Source: Methylobacter sp. (GTDB taxonomy: Bacteria; Pseudomonadota; Gammaproteobacteria; Methylococcales; Methylomonadaceae). From it: a stretch of 40,722 bases of DNA. A model generated the notes under the pieces. The model searched no databases. It saw only the letters and a program-made list of their open reading frames with translations, and had not been told where the DNA came from. Position numbers and translations under genes: made by a program. Of this stretch, positions 6,751 to 13,747 are shown piece by piece. The stretch spans positions 1 through 40,722 of the forward strand of contig JANYKK010000146.1 of assembly GCA_025361585.1 (NCBI GenBank), written 5' to 3'. Position 1 is the stretch's first letter. Every line of letters starts with the position of its first letter.

Positions 6751-7073
6751 GCTGGCAGCCCTTCGCTCAGCCCCAACTCGTGCCGCGCTTCGTCATCCCA
6801 CTCTGTCGCTCCGCCTTCACATTTGTAGGCGAAAGTTACCGAATCCTCGAGTTCATCATCAAAATAGCATACAACTTCATAGTAGCTGCCAAGGTAATGC
6901 GGGAAACTTTTGATTTTGAGTTCAGCACCCACAGGTTCTGGGCCAAACTCCCGCCTCAACTGGTCGATGTAGGCCCTGCATTCTTTTCTCGAGAGTTCGT
7001 TGTAGGCTTCGCTTCCGACTTGAGCGCAGGATTCAGCGGCTGGCGTGGCGCCGATGCTAAGGTAGTCGCGCAT
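6747..7073 (-). CDS. Conserved phage hypothetical protein (M-R-D-Y-L-S-I-G type)
   Basis: A 108-residue product. It has the pattern of a widespread phage protein: Y-L-S-I-G-A-T-P-A-A-E-S-C-A-Q-V-G near the start, E-C-R-A-Y-I-D-Q-L-R-R-E-F-G-P-E-P at 31-47, then S-F-P-H-Y-L-G-S-Y-Y-E-V. The family has no known function that I can name. The ATG at 7073 is preferred over the TTG just before it; GAGAGG lies at fitting distance. It overlaps the upstream 37-residue gene by one base (TGATG). Confidence 0.75.
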   Translation of the reverse strand: MRDYLSIGATPAAESCAQVGSEAYNELSRKECRAYIDQLRREFGPEPVGAELKIKSFPHYLGSYYEVVCYFDDELEDSVTFAYKCEGGATEWDDEARHELGLSEGLPA

Positions 7074-7186
7074 CAAGGCCTCTCCCAGTTATGGGTAGCG
7101 AAGATCTTTGTGATAGCCTGCTGGGTGATGGGCGAAGCGGCAGACGCGGATCGCTGCCAGCGGTAAATTTTACAGATTCTAGCCAT
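7073..7186 (-). CDS. Small basic leader protein, 37 residues
   Basis: First gene of the accessory operon. It begins M-A-R-I-C-K-I-Y-R-W-Q-R and ends W-E-R-P. GGAGGGGCCTCTA gives a strong ribosome binding site before the ATG, and the stop overlaps the next start as TGATG. The promoter candidate at 7224-7252 lies directly upstream. Function unknown. Confidence 0.6.
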   Translation of the reverse strand: MARICKIYRWQRSASAASPITQQAITKIFATHNWERP

Positions 7187-7223
7187 TAGAGGCCCCTCCA
7201 GTAGGCACAATGCCTATACCTTA

Positions 7224-7252
7224 AGGTTACAATCTAACCACGTTCGGTGCAA
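7224..7252 (-). promoter_or_regulatory. Leftward promoter candidate with palindromic operator ACCTTAAGGT
   Basis: Leftward: TTGCAC at 7252-7247, a 17-base spacer, and TAACCT at 7229-7224, merging into the perfect palindrome ACCTTAAGGT at 7218-7227. An AAATAATTA tract lies just upstream of the -35. The TAACCTTAAGGTA core and spacing are identical to those at 4521-4555. It would drive the accessory genes from 7186 leftward. Confidence 0.5.
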
Positions 7253-7318
7253 GTAATTATTTACAGCTGATGGCACCAGGTGGTTCCTCGTAGCTAAGTT
7301 CTTCGCGACTGTGGGCCA

Positions 7319-7344
7319 GGGGCTCCTTTCATTAAAGGGGCCTT
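7319..7344. other. Intergenic hairpin without U tract
   Basis: GGGGCTCCTTT (7319-7329) pairs with AAAGGGGCCTT (7334-7344) around the loop CATT, including three G-T pairs. Neither side is followed by a T run, so it is not a standard terminator. It may be an RNA-processing or protein-binding structure, or the remains of a terminator. Confidence 0.45.
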
Positions 7345-7446
7345 AGATCCACGCGTCTAGGATCCATTTTTCAAAACGGCAACGGATTTTAGAATCCTGG
7401 GCACGCGGCTCAAGCCTCATACATGAACTCTGCGCTGGGTAGGGGC

Positions 7447-7475
7447 ATGAAAAGGCCCTGCTCATGGCAGGGCCC
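7447..7475 (-). terminator. Rho-independent terminator after the 87-residue gene
   Basis: On the - strand the stem GGCCCTGC (7474-7467) pairs with GCAGGGCC (7461-7454) around a 5-base loop, followed by TTTTC. It begins 17 bases past the stop codon of the gene at 7492. Confidence 0.85.
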
Positions 7476-7491
7476 TTCGGTGGCGTTTCGG

Positions 7492-7755
7492 CTAGTTCAA
7501 GGCAATAAACCCGTGCTTCGCGTCCCAGGTCAGGGCGGCACCAAATCCACCCAGCGCCACAAACTCATGGGTCGTCATGCCGCTTCGGTAGAGCTCGAAG
7601 GTCCGGTGGGCAAGCGTACCCGGTCGCTTGGGGTTCTGTGCCGCCAGCACTGTGATGGTCGCCAGTGCGACCTTCGGGGTCTTCGGGGTCTGCACAGCAA
7701 CAATCGCCTCGGCGGTGCTGGCAGTGGTAGGATTCTTGCTGTTCTTGGTGGCCAT
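7492..7755 (-). CDS. Small phage protein, paralogue of the protein at 33185
   Basis: An 87-residue product. After a Thr/Ala/Lys-rich N-terminus comes I-T-V-L-A-A-Q-N-P-K-R-P-G-T, F-E-L-Y-R-S-G-M-T-T-H-E-F, and D-A-K-H-G-F-I-A-L at the end. The second protein at 33185 shares this frame: I-x-V-L-x-x-x-N-P-K-R-P, F-x-L-Y, T-T-x-x-F-x-A-x-G-G, A-A-L, H-x-F-I-x-L. I remember the pattern from other phages, where its function is unknown. The ATG at 7755 has AGGAG 5-6 bases upstream. It is the first leftward gene beside the hub and is monocistronic, ending in a strong terminator, so abundant expression is likely. Confidence 0.8.
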   Translation of the reverse strand: MATKNSKNPTTASTAEAIVAVQTPKTPKVALATITVLAAQNPKRPGTLAHRTFELYRSGMTTHEFVALGGFGAALTWDAKHGFIALN

Positions 7756-8092
7756 GTCGGCTCCTGGTATGCGGCAACGACCGCAACCTACTAGTTGCAT
7801 TGGGCGTGCCAAACTGTAAATACTGCAAATAGGTGTCTTGCGCGGTTAACCATACGGTAATAACGTCGCAAATTGCAACGCGCCAGTTTATAAGTGCTGC
7901 AATTAAAGCATTTACAGTAGAATTGGCGGAATGCAACGCGATGTAAACTGCAACGCAGTGCTTACGTAACCGCTGGTGCATATAAAAAGGACCGCGCGCG
8001 CGCGCTGCAAACTACATGCCAATTTTACTGTAATGTTCTAAGTGCTGCAAACAATAGGCGGTTTACACAATTACGGTTTTACAGTGTTTGCA

Positions 8093-8160
8093 ACCCTATA
8101 TATATACATATACCTAAATTTATTATTATTTACTTATACTTTATAATAAAGTGTAAAGTG
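8093..8160. other. AT-rich stretch, possible DNA unwinding element
   Basis: Nearly pure A/T sequence with TATATATATA and TTTATTATTATTTA runs, flanked on both sides by ACTGTAAA motifs (8078 inverted, 8165 direct). It is far more AT-rich than the rest of the genome. It suits duplex opening at an origin. Confidence 0.5.
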
Positions 8161-8416
8161 TAAAACTGTAAAGCTCAGCACTTAAGTGCCTTAATTGCAG
8201 CAGTTCCGTTAGCGTCCCCCATATTACAGGCTTTGGGTTCCGTCAGTGCCTCTAGTCTAAATGCTGTAATTAGGCATCTTAGCTTCGGCACGGCTCACTT
8301 GTCCGGCGTTATTTGCCCGCTCCTCCGCCGTTCGGCAGGTTTCGCCCAGCATTATCTGCTCATCCCAGGCTCGTGCCGTGTTACGTCACTCGGCAGTCAC
8401 TGCCTATGTCGTGCTA

Positions 8417-8450
8417 CGTCATGTGTCGTGTCACGTCATGTGTCGTGTCG
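8417..8450. repeat. Two tandem 17-bp repeats
   Basis: CGTCATGTGTCGTGTCA (8417-8433) is followed at once by CGTCATGTGTCGTGTCG (8434-8450), differing only in the last base, then by CGTCACG. Partial copies (TACGTCA, ATGTCGTG) lie just upstream from 8393. They lie between the AT-rich core and the late promoter, where a regulator could bind. Confidence 0.8.
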
Positions 8451-8618
8451 CGTCACGCTGCAAATTCTGCTCTGCTGGGGCGCTAGGCATTCTTTGTCCT
8501 GCAAAATCTGCCCTCGGGGGCCCCCTTAGCGGTCGGCGGCTCGGCGTCGCCTCCCTAACTTTCAGAGGGCGACGATTTGTATCACTTTGTTACCATGAAG
8601 TTACAACCCAAAGAAGCC

Positions 8619-8647
8619 TTGTCACAAGATTCAAAGAGTATTATACT
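8619..8647 (+). promoter_or_regulatory. Strong sigma-70-type late promoter for the structural operon
   Basis: TTGTCA at 8619-8624, a 17-base spacer and TATACT at 8642-8647 match the bacterial consensus at 5 of 6 positions each, at optimal spacing. Transcription would start near 8654, just ahead of the small terminase gene at 8672. This implies that host RNA polymerase reads the late genes, in agreement with the absence of a phage RNA polymerase. Confidence 0.8.
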
Positions 8648-8671
8648 GGCTCATGCGCGTAGGAGCGAGAA

Positions 8672-9028
8672 ATGGCTGATTTGAGTGCCCGAACAGGACT
8701 GGGGATGCGCGGTAAATCGCAGTCTGCTCGCTGGGCAGAGGAATCACGTAAGCGAGCACGCGAATCTGGTGATCTGCCGCATGAATTTCTGCTCAGTATT
8801 TGCCGAGGAGAACCGATCGAAGTAACTGAAATGGACGAAGAGGGTGTGATCGTGCAGAAAACTTACTACCCCACTTTCACAGACCGAGTCGAAGCGGCGC
8901 AGGCGTGCGCGAATTTCTTTGCCCCGAAGTTGACTGCGCAGCAGACGGAAACCATGGATCCTGTCTCTGAATTGAGTGATGAAGATATCGATCGTCAACT
9001 TGCTCAGTTGGAAGGGAAGGTCGAGTAG
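8672..9028 (+). CDS. Terminase small subunit
   Basis: A 118-residue product that should recognise the packaging site and hand DNA to the large subunit. The start is Gly/Arg/Lys-rich, followed by L-P-H-E-F-L-L-S-I-C-R-G-E, then D-R-V-E-A-A-Q-A-C-A-N-F-F-A-P-K-L. This arrangement (L-P-x-E-F-L-L, a variable acidic stretch, R-x-x-A-A-x-A-x-A-P-x-x-x-P-K-L) is typical of small terminases in phages of this kind. The acidic C-terminus probably contacts the large subunit. AGGAG precedes the ATG. It shares one base with the next start. Confidence 0.82.
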   Translation: MADLSARTGLGMRGKSQSARWAEESRKRARESGDLPHEFLLSICRGEPIEVTEMDEEGVIVQKTYYPTFTDRVEAAQACANFFAPKLTAQQTETMDPVSELSDEDIDRQLAQLEGKVE

Positions 9029-10650
9029 TGGCGAAATCAACCCCATCCACGGCCCCCAAGCCAAAGCGACGTCGACAGCCGAAGCCGACTGATACGAGTT
9101 TTGTGGATGAAGTGGTGTTTCTTAGTGACAACCCGGCGGTAAGGAATGCCCTCCCCACTGAGGAAGCGAAGATTGAGTTAAGTAAGGAGGAGAAACTCCA
9201 GCGTCTGGCGTTACTGCAGGAGCAGACGAATCGTCGGAAGCGCAGGAAACTCTGGTCTTACTACCCCGATACGGGACCTCTGCGACGGGAACTTTATGTC
9301 AAGCACATGAAGTTCTTTGCTGCGGGGGCGAAGTATCGTCAGAGACTCATGCTAGCTGCTAATCGCATTGGGAAGACAGAAGGGGTCGGCCTATATGAGC
9401 TGGTTCTTCATCTCACGGGGCTGTATCCTGGTTGGTGGGTGGGTCGGCGATTTCTTCGGCCAATCAAGGCGTGGGCCTGTGCGGTCAGTCAACAGAAGGT
9501 GCGCGAAATTCTACAGGATAAGATACTTGGGCCTGTCGGTCACTGGGGAGAAGGAATACTTCCACACGATACGATCGTCAAAGTCACTGCGGCGGGTGGC
9601 GTGGCGGATTCTGTGTCGATTATCTACGTGGCGAATAAGTATGGCGGAGTGTCCCAACTGGAATTCAAGTCCTACGAACAGGGACGAAAAGCGTTTGAGG
9701 GAACAGAGCAAGATGTTATCCTTGAAGACGAAGAGCCGCCGCTCTCCATCCACACCGAATGTCTCATTCGAACCATGACAAACAATGGAATCCTACTTCT
9801 GACCTTCACGCCCCTCCAGGGCATGTCAGAAGTGGTGATGGATTTTCTCCCAGGTGGGCGGCTTAAGGATGATGCCGGAGTCGATGACCCAAGTGCGCCG
9901 AATGGGAGTAAGTATGTCGTCATGGCAACGTGGGACGATGCGCCTCACCTAGATGATGCGACGAAAGCGGAGCTTTGGGAGTCCATTCCGCCATTTCAAC
10001 GTGATGCGCGTTCCAAGGGTATCCCGCAACTGGGCTCGGGTGCGATCTACCCAGTGCTCGAAAGTGAAATTACGGTGCGTGATTTCGCGATTCCGGACCA
10101 CTGGCCGCGGGCATTTTCGCTCGATGTGGGCTGGAACCGGACTGCCGCGATTTGGGGTGCGTGGGATCTTGAAACTGGCACACTCTATCTCTACTCGGAA
10201 TATTACCGATCGCAGGCTGAGCCGATTATCCATGTTCAGGGTATCAAGTCTCGCGGAAGCTGGATTCATGGTGTTATCGACCCTGCTTCACGAGGTCGAA
10301 GCCAGGCAGATGGAACGCAGCTTCTTTCTCTGTATGAAGATTTGGGGCTTGTGCTTCAGCCAGCCGATAACGGTGTAGAATCTGGGATTTACAAGGTCTG
10401 GCAAGGCCTCAGCACTGGGAAAATCAAGGTTTTCTCGTCTTTGCAGAATTGGTTCGCTGAATTTCGCATGTATCGACGTGATGAGAAGGGTAAAGTTGTT
10501 AAAGATTTTGACCACTTGATGGATACCACTCGGTATCTAGTGACGAGTGGACGCGAAGTGGCTCGGGCAGGTCTACTGGCAAGGAAAGTAGATGCTCCGC
10601 CTCAATATGTAATGTTTTCTTCTTCCTCACAGGGGTGGATGAATGGCTGA
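9028..10650 (+). CDS. Terminase large subunit (packaging ATPase/nuclease)
   Basis: A 540-residue motor that drives DNA into the prohead and cuts it. The Walker A region is A-A-N-R-I-G-K-T-E-G near residues 110-119; Walker B is D-V-I-L-E-D-E-E at 229-236, with the catalytic Glu following; the coupling motif is T-F-T-P-L at 259-263. The RNase H-like nuclease domain begins at F-S-L-D-V-G-W near 364-370, and V-I-D-P-A at 417-421 gives a second acidic position. Residues 1-80 are a basic, low-complexity extension. The start is GTG overlapping the preceding stop. The stop overlaps the portal start by 8 bases. Confidence 0.93.
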   Translation: MAKSTPSTAPKPKRRRQPKPTDTSFVDEVVFLSDNPAVRNALPTEEAKIELSKEEKLQRLALLQEQTNRRKRRKLWSYYPDTGPLRRELYVKHMKFFAAGAKYRQRLMLAANRIGKTEGVGLYELVLHLTGLYPGWWVGRRFLRPIKAWACAVSQQKVREILQDKILGPVGHWGEGILPHDTIVKVTAAGGVADSVSIIYVANKYGGVSQLEFKSYEQGRKAFEGTEQDVILEDEEPPLSIHTECLIRTMTNNGILLLTFTPLQGMSEVVMDFLPGGRLKDDAGVDDPSAPNGSKYVVMATWDDAPHLDDATKAELWESIPPFQRDARSKGIPQLGSGAIYPVLESEITVRDFAIPDHWPRAFSLDVGWNRTAAIWGAWDLETGTLYLYSEYYRSQAEPIIHVQGIKSRGSWIHGVIDPASRGRSQADGTQLLSLYEDLGLVLQPADNGVESGIYKVWQGLSTGKIKVFSSLQNWFAEFRMYRRDEKGKVVKDFDHLMDTTRYLVTSGREVARAGLLARKVDAPPQYVMFSSSSQGWMNG

Positions 10651-12853
10651 GAAACGAGATGACGCGAAATTCATTGGCGAAGCACGTGAGCGCTGGCATC
10701 TAGCTTCCGAAGAAGAGAACGAGAATCGGAAACTGGCTCTAGAAGATCTCCAGTTTCGAGCCGGCGATCAGTGGGATCCGAACATCAAGTCTGATCGTGA
10801 CAATGATAAACGGCCCTGCCTCACTATCAATCAGCTTCCCCAGTTCATCCGCCAGGTGACGAATGAGCAGCGGCAGAATCGTGCCGCTATCCAGGTCAAT
10901 CCTACGGGGGATGGCGCTACGGTGGAGACTGCCCAGGTCTTCCAAGGTATGATTCGCCACATTGAGTTCGATTCTAGTGGTGATGTCGCCTACGATACGG
11001 CTGGGCAGAGTGCGGTCACTTCAGGACTTGGGTATTTCCGCATCATTACTGAATATGTAGACGATAAGTCATTCGATCAGGAGATCAAGTTCAAGCGTGT
11101 GAGGAACCCATTCACTGTTTACATGGATCCTTCGTCACAGGAGCCTGATGGTAGTGATATGGATTGGTGCTTCATTGCTACAGACTACTTTAAGGATTCC
11201 TACAAGCGAGCATTTCCAGCATCGAAACTTGCGGGAATGGAGGATTGGGAATCCATTGGCGATCAACTGCCTGACTGGACCTCTAAGGATGGCTGTCGTG
11301 TTGTAGAGTATTTCTATAAAGACTACACGAAGAAAACCCTGTTCATTACTAAGGATGGGCAGATTGGATATCTTGAAGATCTACCTGAAGATCATGGGCT
11401 TACCGATGATCACATTAAGATGAAGCGTGCGGTCAGTATTCCCCAGGTGAAGTGGTGCAAGATGAATGGCCTGGAGATTTTGGATGAGACTGACTGGCTG
11501 GGCAAGTGGATTCCTATTATACCAGTGCTAGGTGATGAACTTGACATCAATGGAAAGCGCGTCTTGGAGGGCATCGTTCGCCATGCCAAGGATCCTGCGC
11601 GAATGTATAACTACTGGGTGAGCGCTGAGACGGAAATGATTGCGCTGGCACCGAAAGCGCCTTTCATCGGTGCTGCTGGGCAGTTCGAGGGCTTTGAAGA
11701 TAAGTGGCAGCAGGCGAACAAGCGGAATATGGCCTTCTTGGAATACAATCCCAAGAGTGTGGCCGGAAATCTCCTCCCTCCGCCACAGCGAAATCAGTAT
11801 GAACCGCCCATCCAGGCCATTAATCATGCTCGTATGGCAAGTCGAGATGACCTCAAGGCCACTACGGGAATTTACGCGTCAGGGTTGGGCGAGCAGGGCA
11901 ATGAACAGACCGGCCGAGCTATTCTGGCGCGTCAGCACCAGGGTCAGGTGAGCAACTTCCACTACATCGACAATATGACACGTGCGATTCGCCATGCTGG
12001 GCGCATTCTCGTAGATCTGATTCCTAAAGTCTACGATACTGAGCGCGTCGTACGCATCATCGCGCCTGATGGTGATCAGAAGTTAATTAAGATCAATGGA
12101 GCGCCTCCGCCGATGCAAGGTCCTGGTGGACAGCCGGGAGCGCCCCCGCCTCCGTCGCCCCCGCCGACTTCCAACCCCACTGATCCGAAGACTCGCGTCG
12201 AACGGATCTATGCCTTGGGTGTCGGGAAGTACGATGTGACAGTTTCCAGCGGTCCGTCTTACCAGACGAAGCGCCAGGAAGCTCTGGCTTCACTCCTCCA
12301 GTTGACGCAGAACTACCCTAAACTGATGGATGTCGCTGGCGATATCGTGGTGGGGAATATGGATTGGGAGGGGGCGCTTGAAATCTCCAAGCGCCTGCAG
12401 AAGACGTTACCTCCTGGCATGGCAAATGATGATAGTGGTGCTGAGGAAATGACGCCTGCCGCCATCGCTAAGATTCAGGGTATGCAGCAGATGATTGAGG
12501 GATTGACCAAGTCACTTCAACACGCAAATGATGAGAATGTTCAGAAAGAGGAGGATCGCGACAGTAGGGAGAAAATTGAATACGCCAAACTCCGGAACAA
12601 TTTGCTCATCGCGACTATGCAGGTGGACCAGAAGGATGCCCACGCTTTGGCGCAGAATGAACTTAAATGGATTGACATGCAGCTTTCGGCGCGTAGCGAT
12701 GACAAGGATCGCGAGTCGCAGGCCAGTCAAAATGCTGTCGAAACAAATCAAAGTAGTTCGCCTGATACATCTGGGGTTGCATCCGCGGCTCCAGCACCCT
12801 ACACTGATGCAAGTGCTCCTACTGGGCCTTCGGCTGGTGGACCGCAGCAGTAA
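10643..12853 (+). CDS. Portal protein, P22-like
   Basis: A 736-residue protein that forms the dodecameric ring through which DNA enters and leaves the capsid. The N-terminus carries L-Q-F-R-A-G-D-Q-W, R-P-C-L-T-I-N-Q-L and Q-R-Q-N-R, patterns of the P22-type portal family. Length is near that of P22 gp1 (725). Around residues 490-515 an insertion rich in Pro and Gly (P-P-P-M-Q-G-P-G-G, then P-P-P-P-S-P-P-P) interrupts the family pattern. The last 80 residues are a charged helix followed by a Ser/Ala/Pro-rich tail, which may form the barrel region. It lies between terminase and scaffold as expected. Confidence 0.92.
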   Translation: MAEKRDDAKFIGEARERWHLASEEENENRKLALEDLQFRAGDQWDPNIKSDRDNDKRPCLTINQLPQFIRQVTNEQRQNRAAIQVNPTGDGATVETAQVFQGMIRHIEFDSSGDVAYDTAGQSAVTSGLGYFRIITEYVDDKSFDQEIKFKRVRNPFTVYMDPSSQEPDGSDMDWCFIATDYFKDSYKRAFPASKLAGMEDWESIGDQLPDWTSKDGCRVVEYFYKDYTKKTLFITKDGQIGYLEDLPEDHGLTDDHIKMKRAVSIPQVKWCKMNGLEILDETDWLGKWIPIIPVLGDELDINGKRVLEGIVRHAKDPARMYNYWVSAETEMIALAPKAPFIGAAGQFEGFEDKWQQANKRNMAFLEYNPKSVAGNLLPPPQRNQYEPPIQAINHARMASRDDLKATTGIYASGLGEQGNEQTGRAILARQHQGQVSNFHYIDNMTRAIRHAGRILVDLIPKVYDTERVVRIIAPDGDQKLIKINGAPPPMQGPGGQPGAPPPPSPPPTSNPTDPKTRVERIYALGVGKYDVTVSSGPSYQTKRQEALASLLQLTQNYPKLMDVAGDIVVGNMDWEGALEISKRLQKTLPPGMANDDSGAEEMTPAAIAKIQGMQQMIEGLTKSLQHANDENVQKEEDRDSREKIEYAKLRNNLLIATMQVDQKDAHALAQNELKWIDMQLSARSDDKDRESQASQNAVETNQSSSPDTSGVASAAPAPYTDASAPTGPSAGGPQQ

Positions 12854-12893
12854 CTTACCGGCGAGTTCACCGGGATAATTCGTGGAGATATCC

Positions 12894-13736
12894 ATGTCGG
12901 ACTACGCGGTAACCTCAACGACTGATACTGAAGAACAGGTGCTTGCTGCGAGTGGTGGCGCCAAACTTGAAGAAAAGCCGCCTGAGAAAGAGAAAGCCCA
13001 GATTGTTTCTGGCGACGAAGACCTTGAAAACGAGGGTGAAGGCGGCGATGAAACCGCCGCTGCGCCTAAGAAAAAGGGTGGGTTCCAGAAGCGAATCGAC
13101 AAATTGACTCGTGAAAAAGCTGAGCTTGAAGCACGAGTTGCCAAGCTGGAGACCTCTACTAAAGAGGAGCTGAAAGCTGCGGTAAAGGACGACGGACCTC
13201 CTGACCAGCTACTCTTCGACACCCAGGCGGAATACATCGCTGCTTTGGTGAAGTATGAGACAGCCAAGGCCAAGAAAGAGTTGAGGACAGAACTTAAGGC
13301 CACTGAAGAAGAGAAGGTGGTGAAGGCCCAGGAAAATACTTGGCGGGAACGAGTGAAGGCGGCGCATGAAGCACACCCAGATCTCGAAGAACTGCTGGAA
13401 CAGGACCTTCCCGTTAGCCCTGCTGTGAATGCTGTGCTCCTTGACTCTGAAGTTGGCGGCGAACTTCTGTATCACCTTGCTGCCAATCCTGAAGAACTTG
13501 CCAAGATCTCAAAGCTAAGCCCGATCGCTGCGGCTAAGGCTCTTGGGCTTCTAGAAGACAAGTTGATCAAGGCCGGAGAAAAGAAACCCTCTGATGAACT
13601 CAAGCCGGAAGTGAAGGTCACCAAGGCTACGAAACCCATTACTCCTGTTTCTGGTGGTAAAGGTTCTGCAGGTCAGAAATCTCCGGATGATATGACCTTG
13701 GCTGAATACCGCCAGTGGCGCGAGTCACAATCCTGA
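12894..13736 (+). CDS. Capsid scaffolding protein
   Basis: A 280-residue acidic protein rich in Glu, Lys and Ala, largely helical, with a coiled-coil-like segment (K-A-E-L-E-A-R-V-A-K-L-E) at about 75-95. Position between portal and coat protein and the overall composition are those of a P22-type scaffold, which directs procapsid assembly and then leaves. The ATG at 12894 is preferred, with GGAG upstream; a GTG 12 bases earlier overlaps that site. The C-terminal segment (M-T-L-A-E-Y-R-Q-W-R) with basic and aromatic residues resembles the coat-binding end of scaffolds. Confidence 0.85.
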   Translation: MSDYAVTSTTDTEEQVLAASGGAKLEEKPPEKEKAQIVSGDEDLENEGEGGDETAAAPKKKGGFQKRIDKLTREKAELEARVAKLETSTKEELKAAVKDDGPPDQLLFDTQAEYIAALVKYETAKAKKELRTELKATEEEKVVKAQENTWRERVKAAHEAHPDLEELLEQDLPVSPAVNAVLLDSEVGGELLYHLAANPEELAKISKLSPIAAAKALGLLEDKLIKAGEKKPSDELKPEVKVTKATKPITPVSGGKGSAGQKSPDDMTLAEYRQWRESQS

Positions 13737-13747
13737 AGGAGCCTTAA

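Larger units (their letters stand above)
7187..7491. other. 305-bp intergenic region: promoter, palindrome, hairpin and terminator
   Basis: No convincing gene was found. From right to left on the - strand it holds the terminator of the 87-residue gene (7447-7475), a strong 11-pair hairpin (7319-7329 with 7334-7344, loop CATT, no U tract), and the promoter/palindrome element at 7218-7252 ahead of the accessory operon. The sequence from 7345 to 7445 shows nothing I can name. Confidence 0.6.
7756..8671. other. Non-coding hub: candidate replication origin and divergent control region
   Basis: No gene is supported in these 916 bases between the divergent arms. ACTGTAAA occurs four times (7813-7820, 8165-8172, and inverted at 7911-7918, 8078-8085). 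GCTGCAA occurs at 7896, 8004, 8044, 8457 and inverted at 8195. TAAGTGCTGCAA occurs exactly at 7891 and 8039, with a near copy at 8258; TGCTGCAATTAA at 7895 returns inverted at 8191. A (CG)6 run lies at 7993-8005, an AT-rich stretch at about 8093-8160, two 17-base tandem repeats at 8417-8450, and the late promoter at 8619-8647. The pattern fits iterons beside an AT-rich unwinding element, but operators for early control would look similar. Confidence 0.6.

Noticed and set aside
7814-7860. A -35/-10 pair for the gene at 7492
   Set aside because: Several TTGC and TATTT fragments occur, but none gives both boxes at 16-18 base spacing with convincing matches.
7565-7981. A - strand frame of 138 codons over the gene at 7492 and the hub
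   Set aside because: It overlaps a supported gene in another frame and crosses AT-rich repeats; no domain.
8233-8662. Two + strand frames of about 95 codons in the hub
   Set aside because: Composition is Cys/Ser/Arg-rich without structure, they cover the tandem repeats and the promoter, and have no good ribosome binding site.
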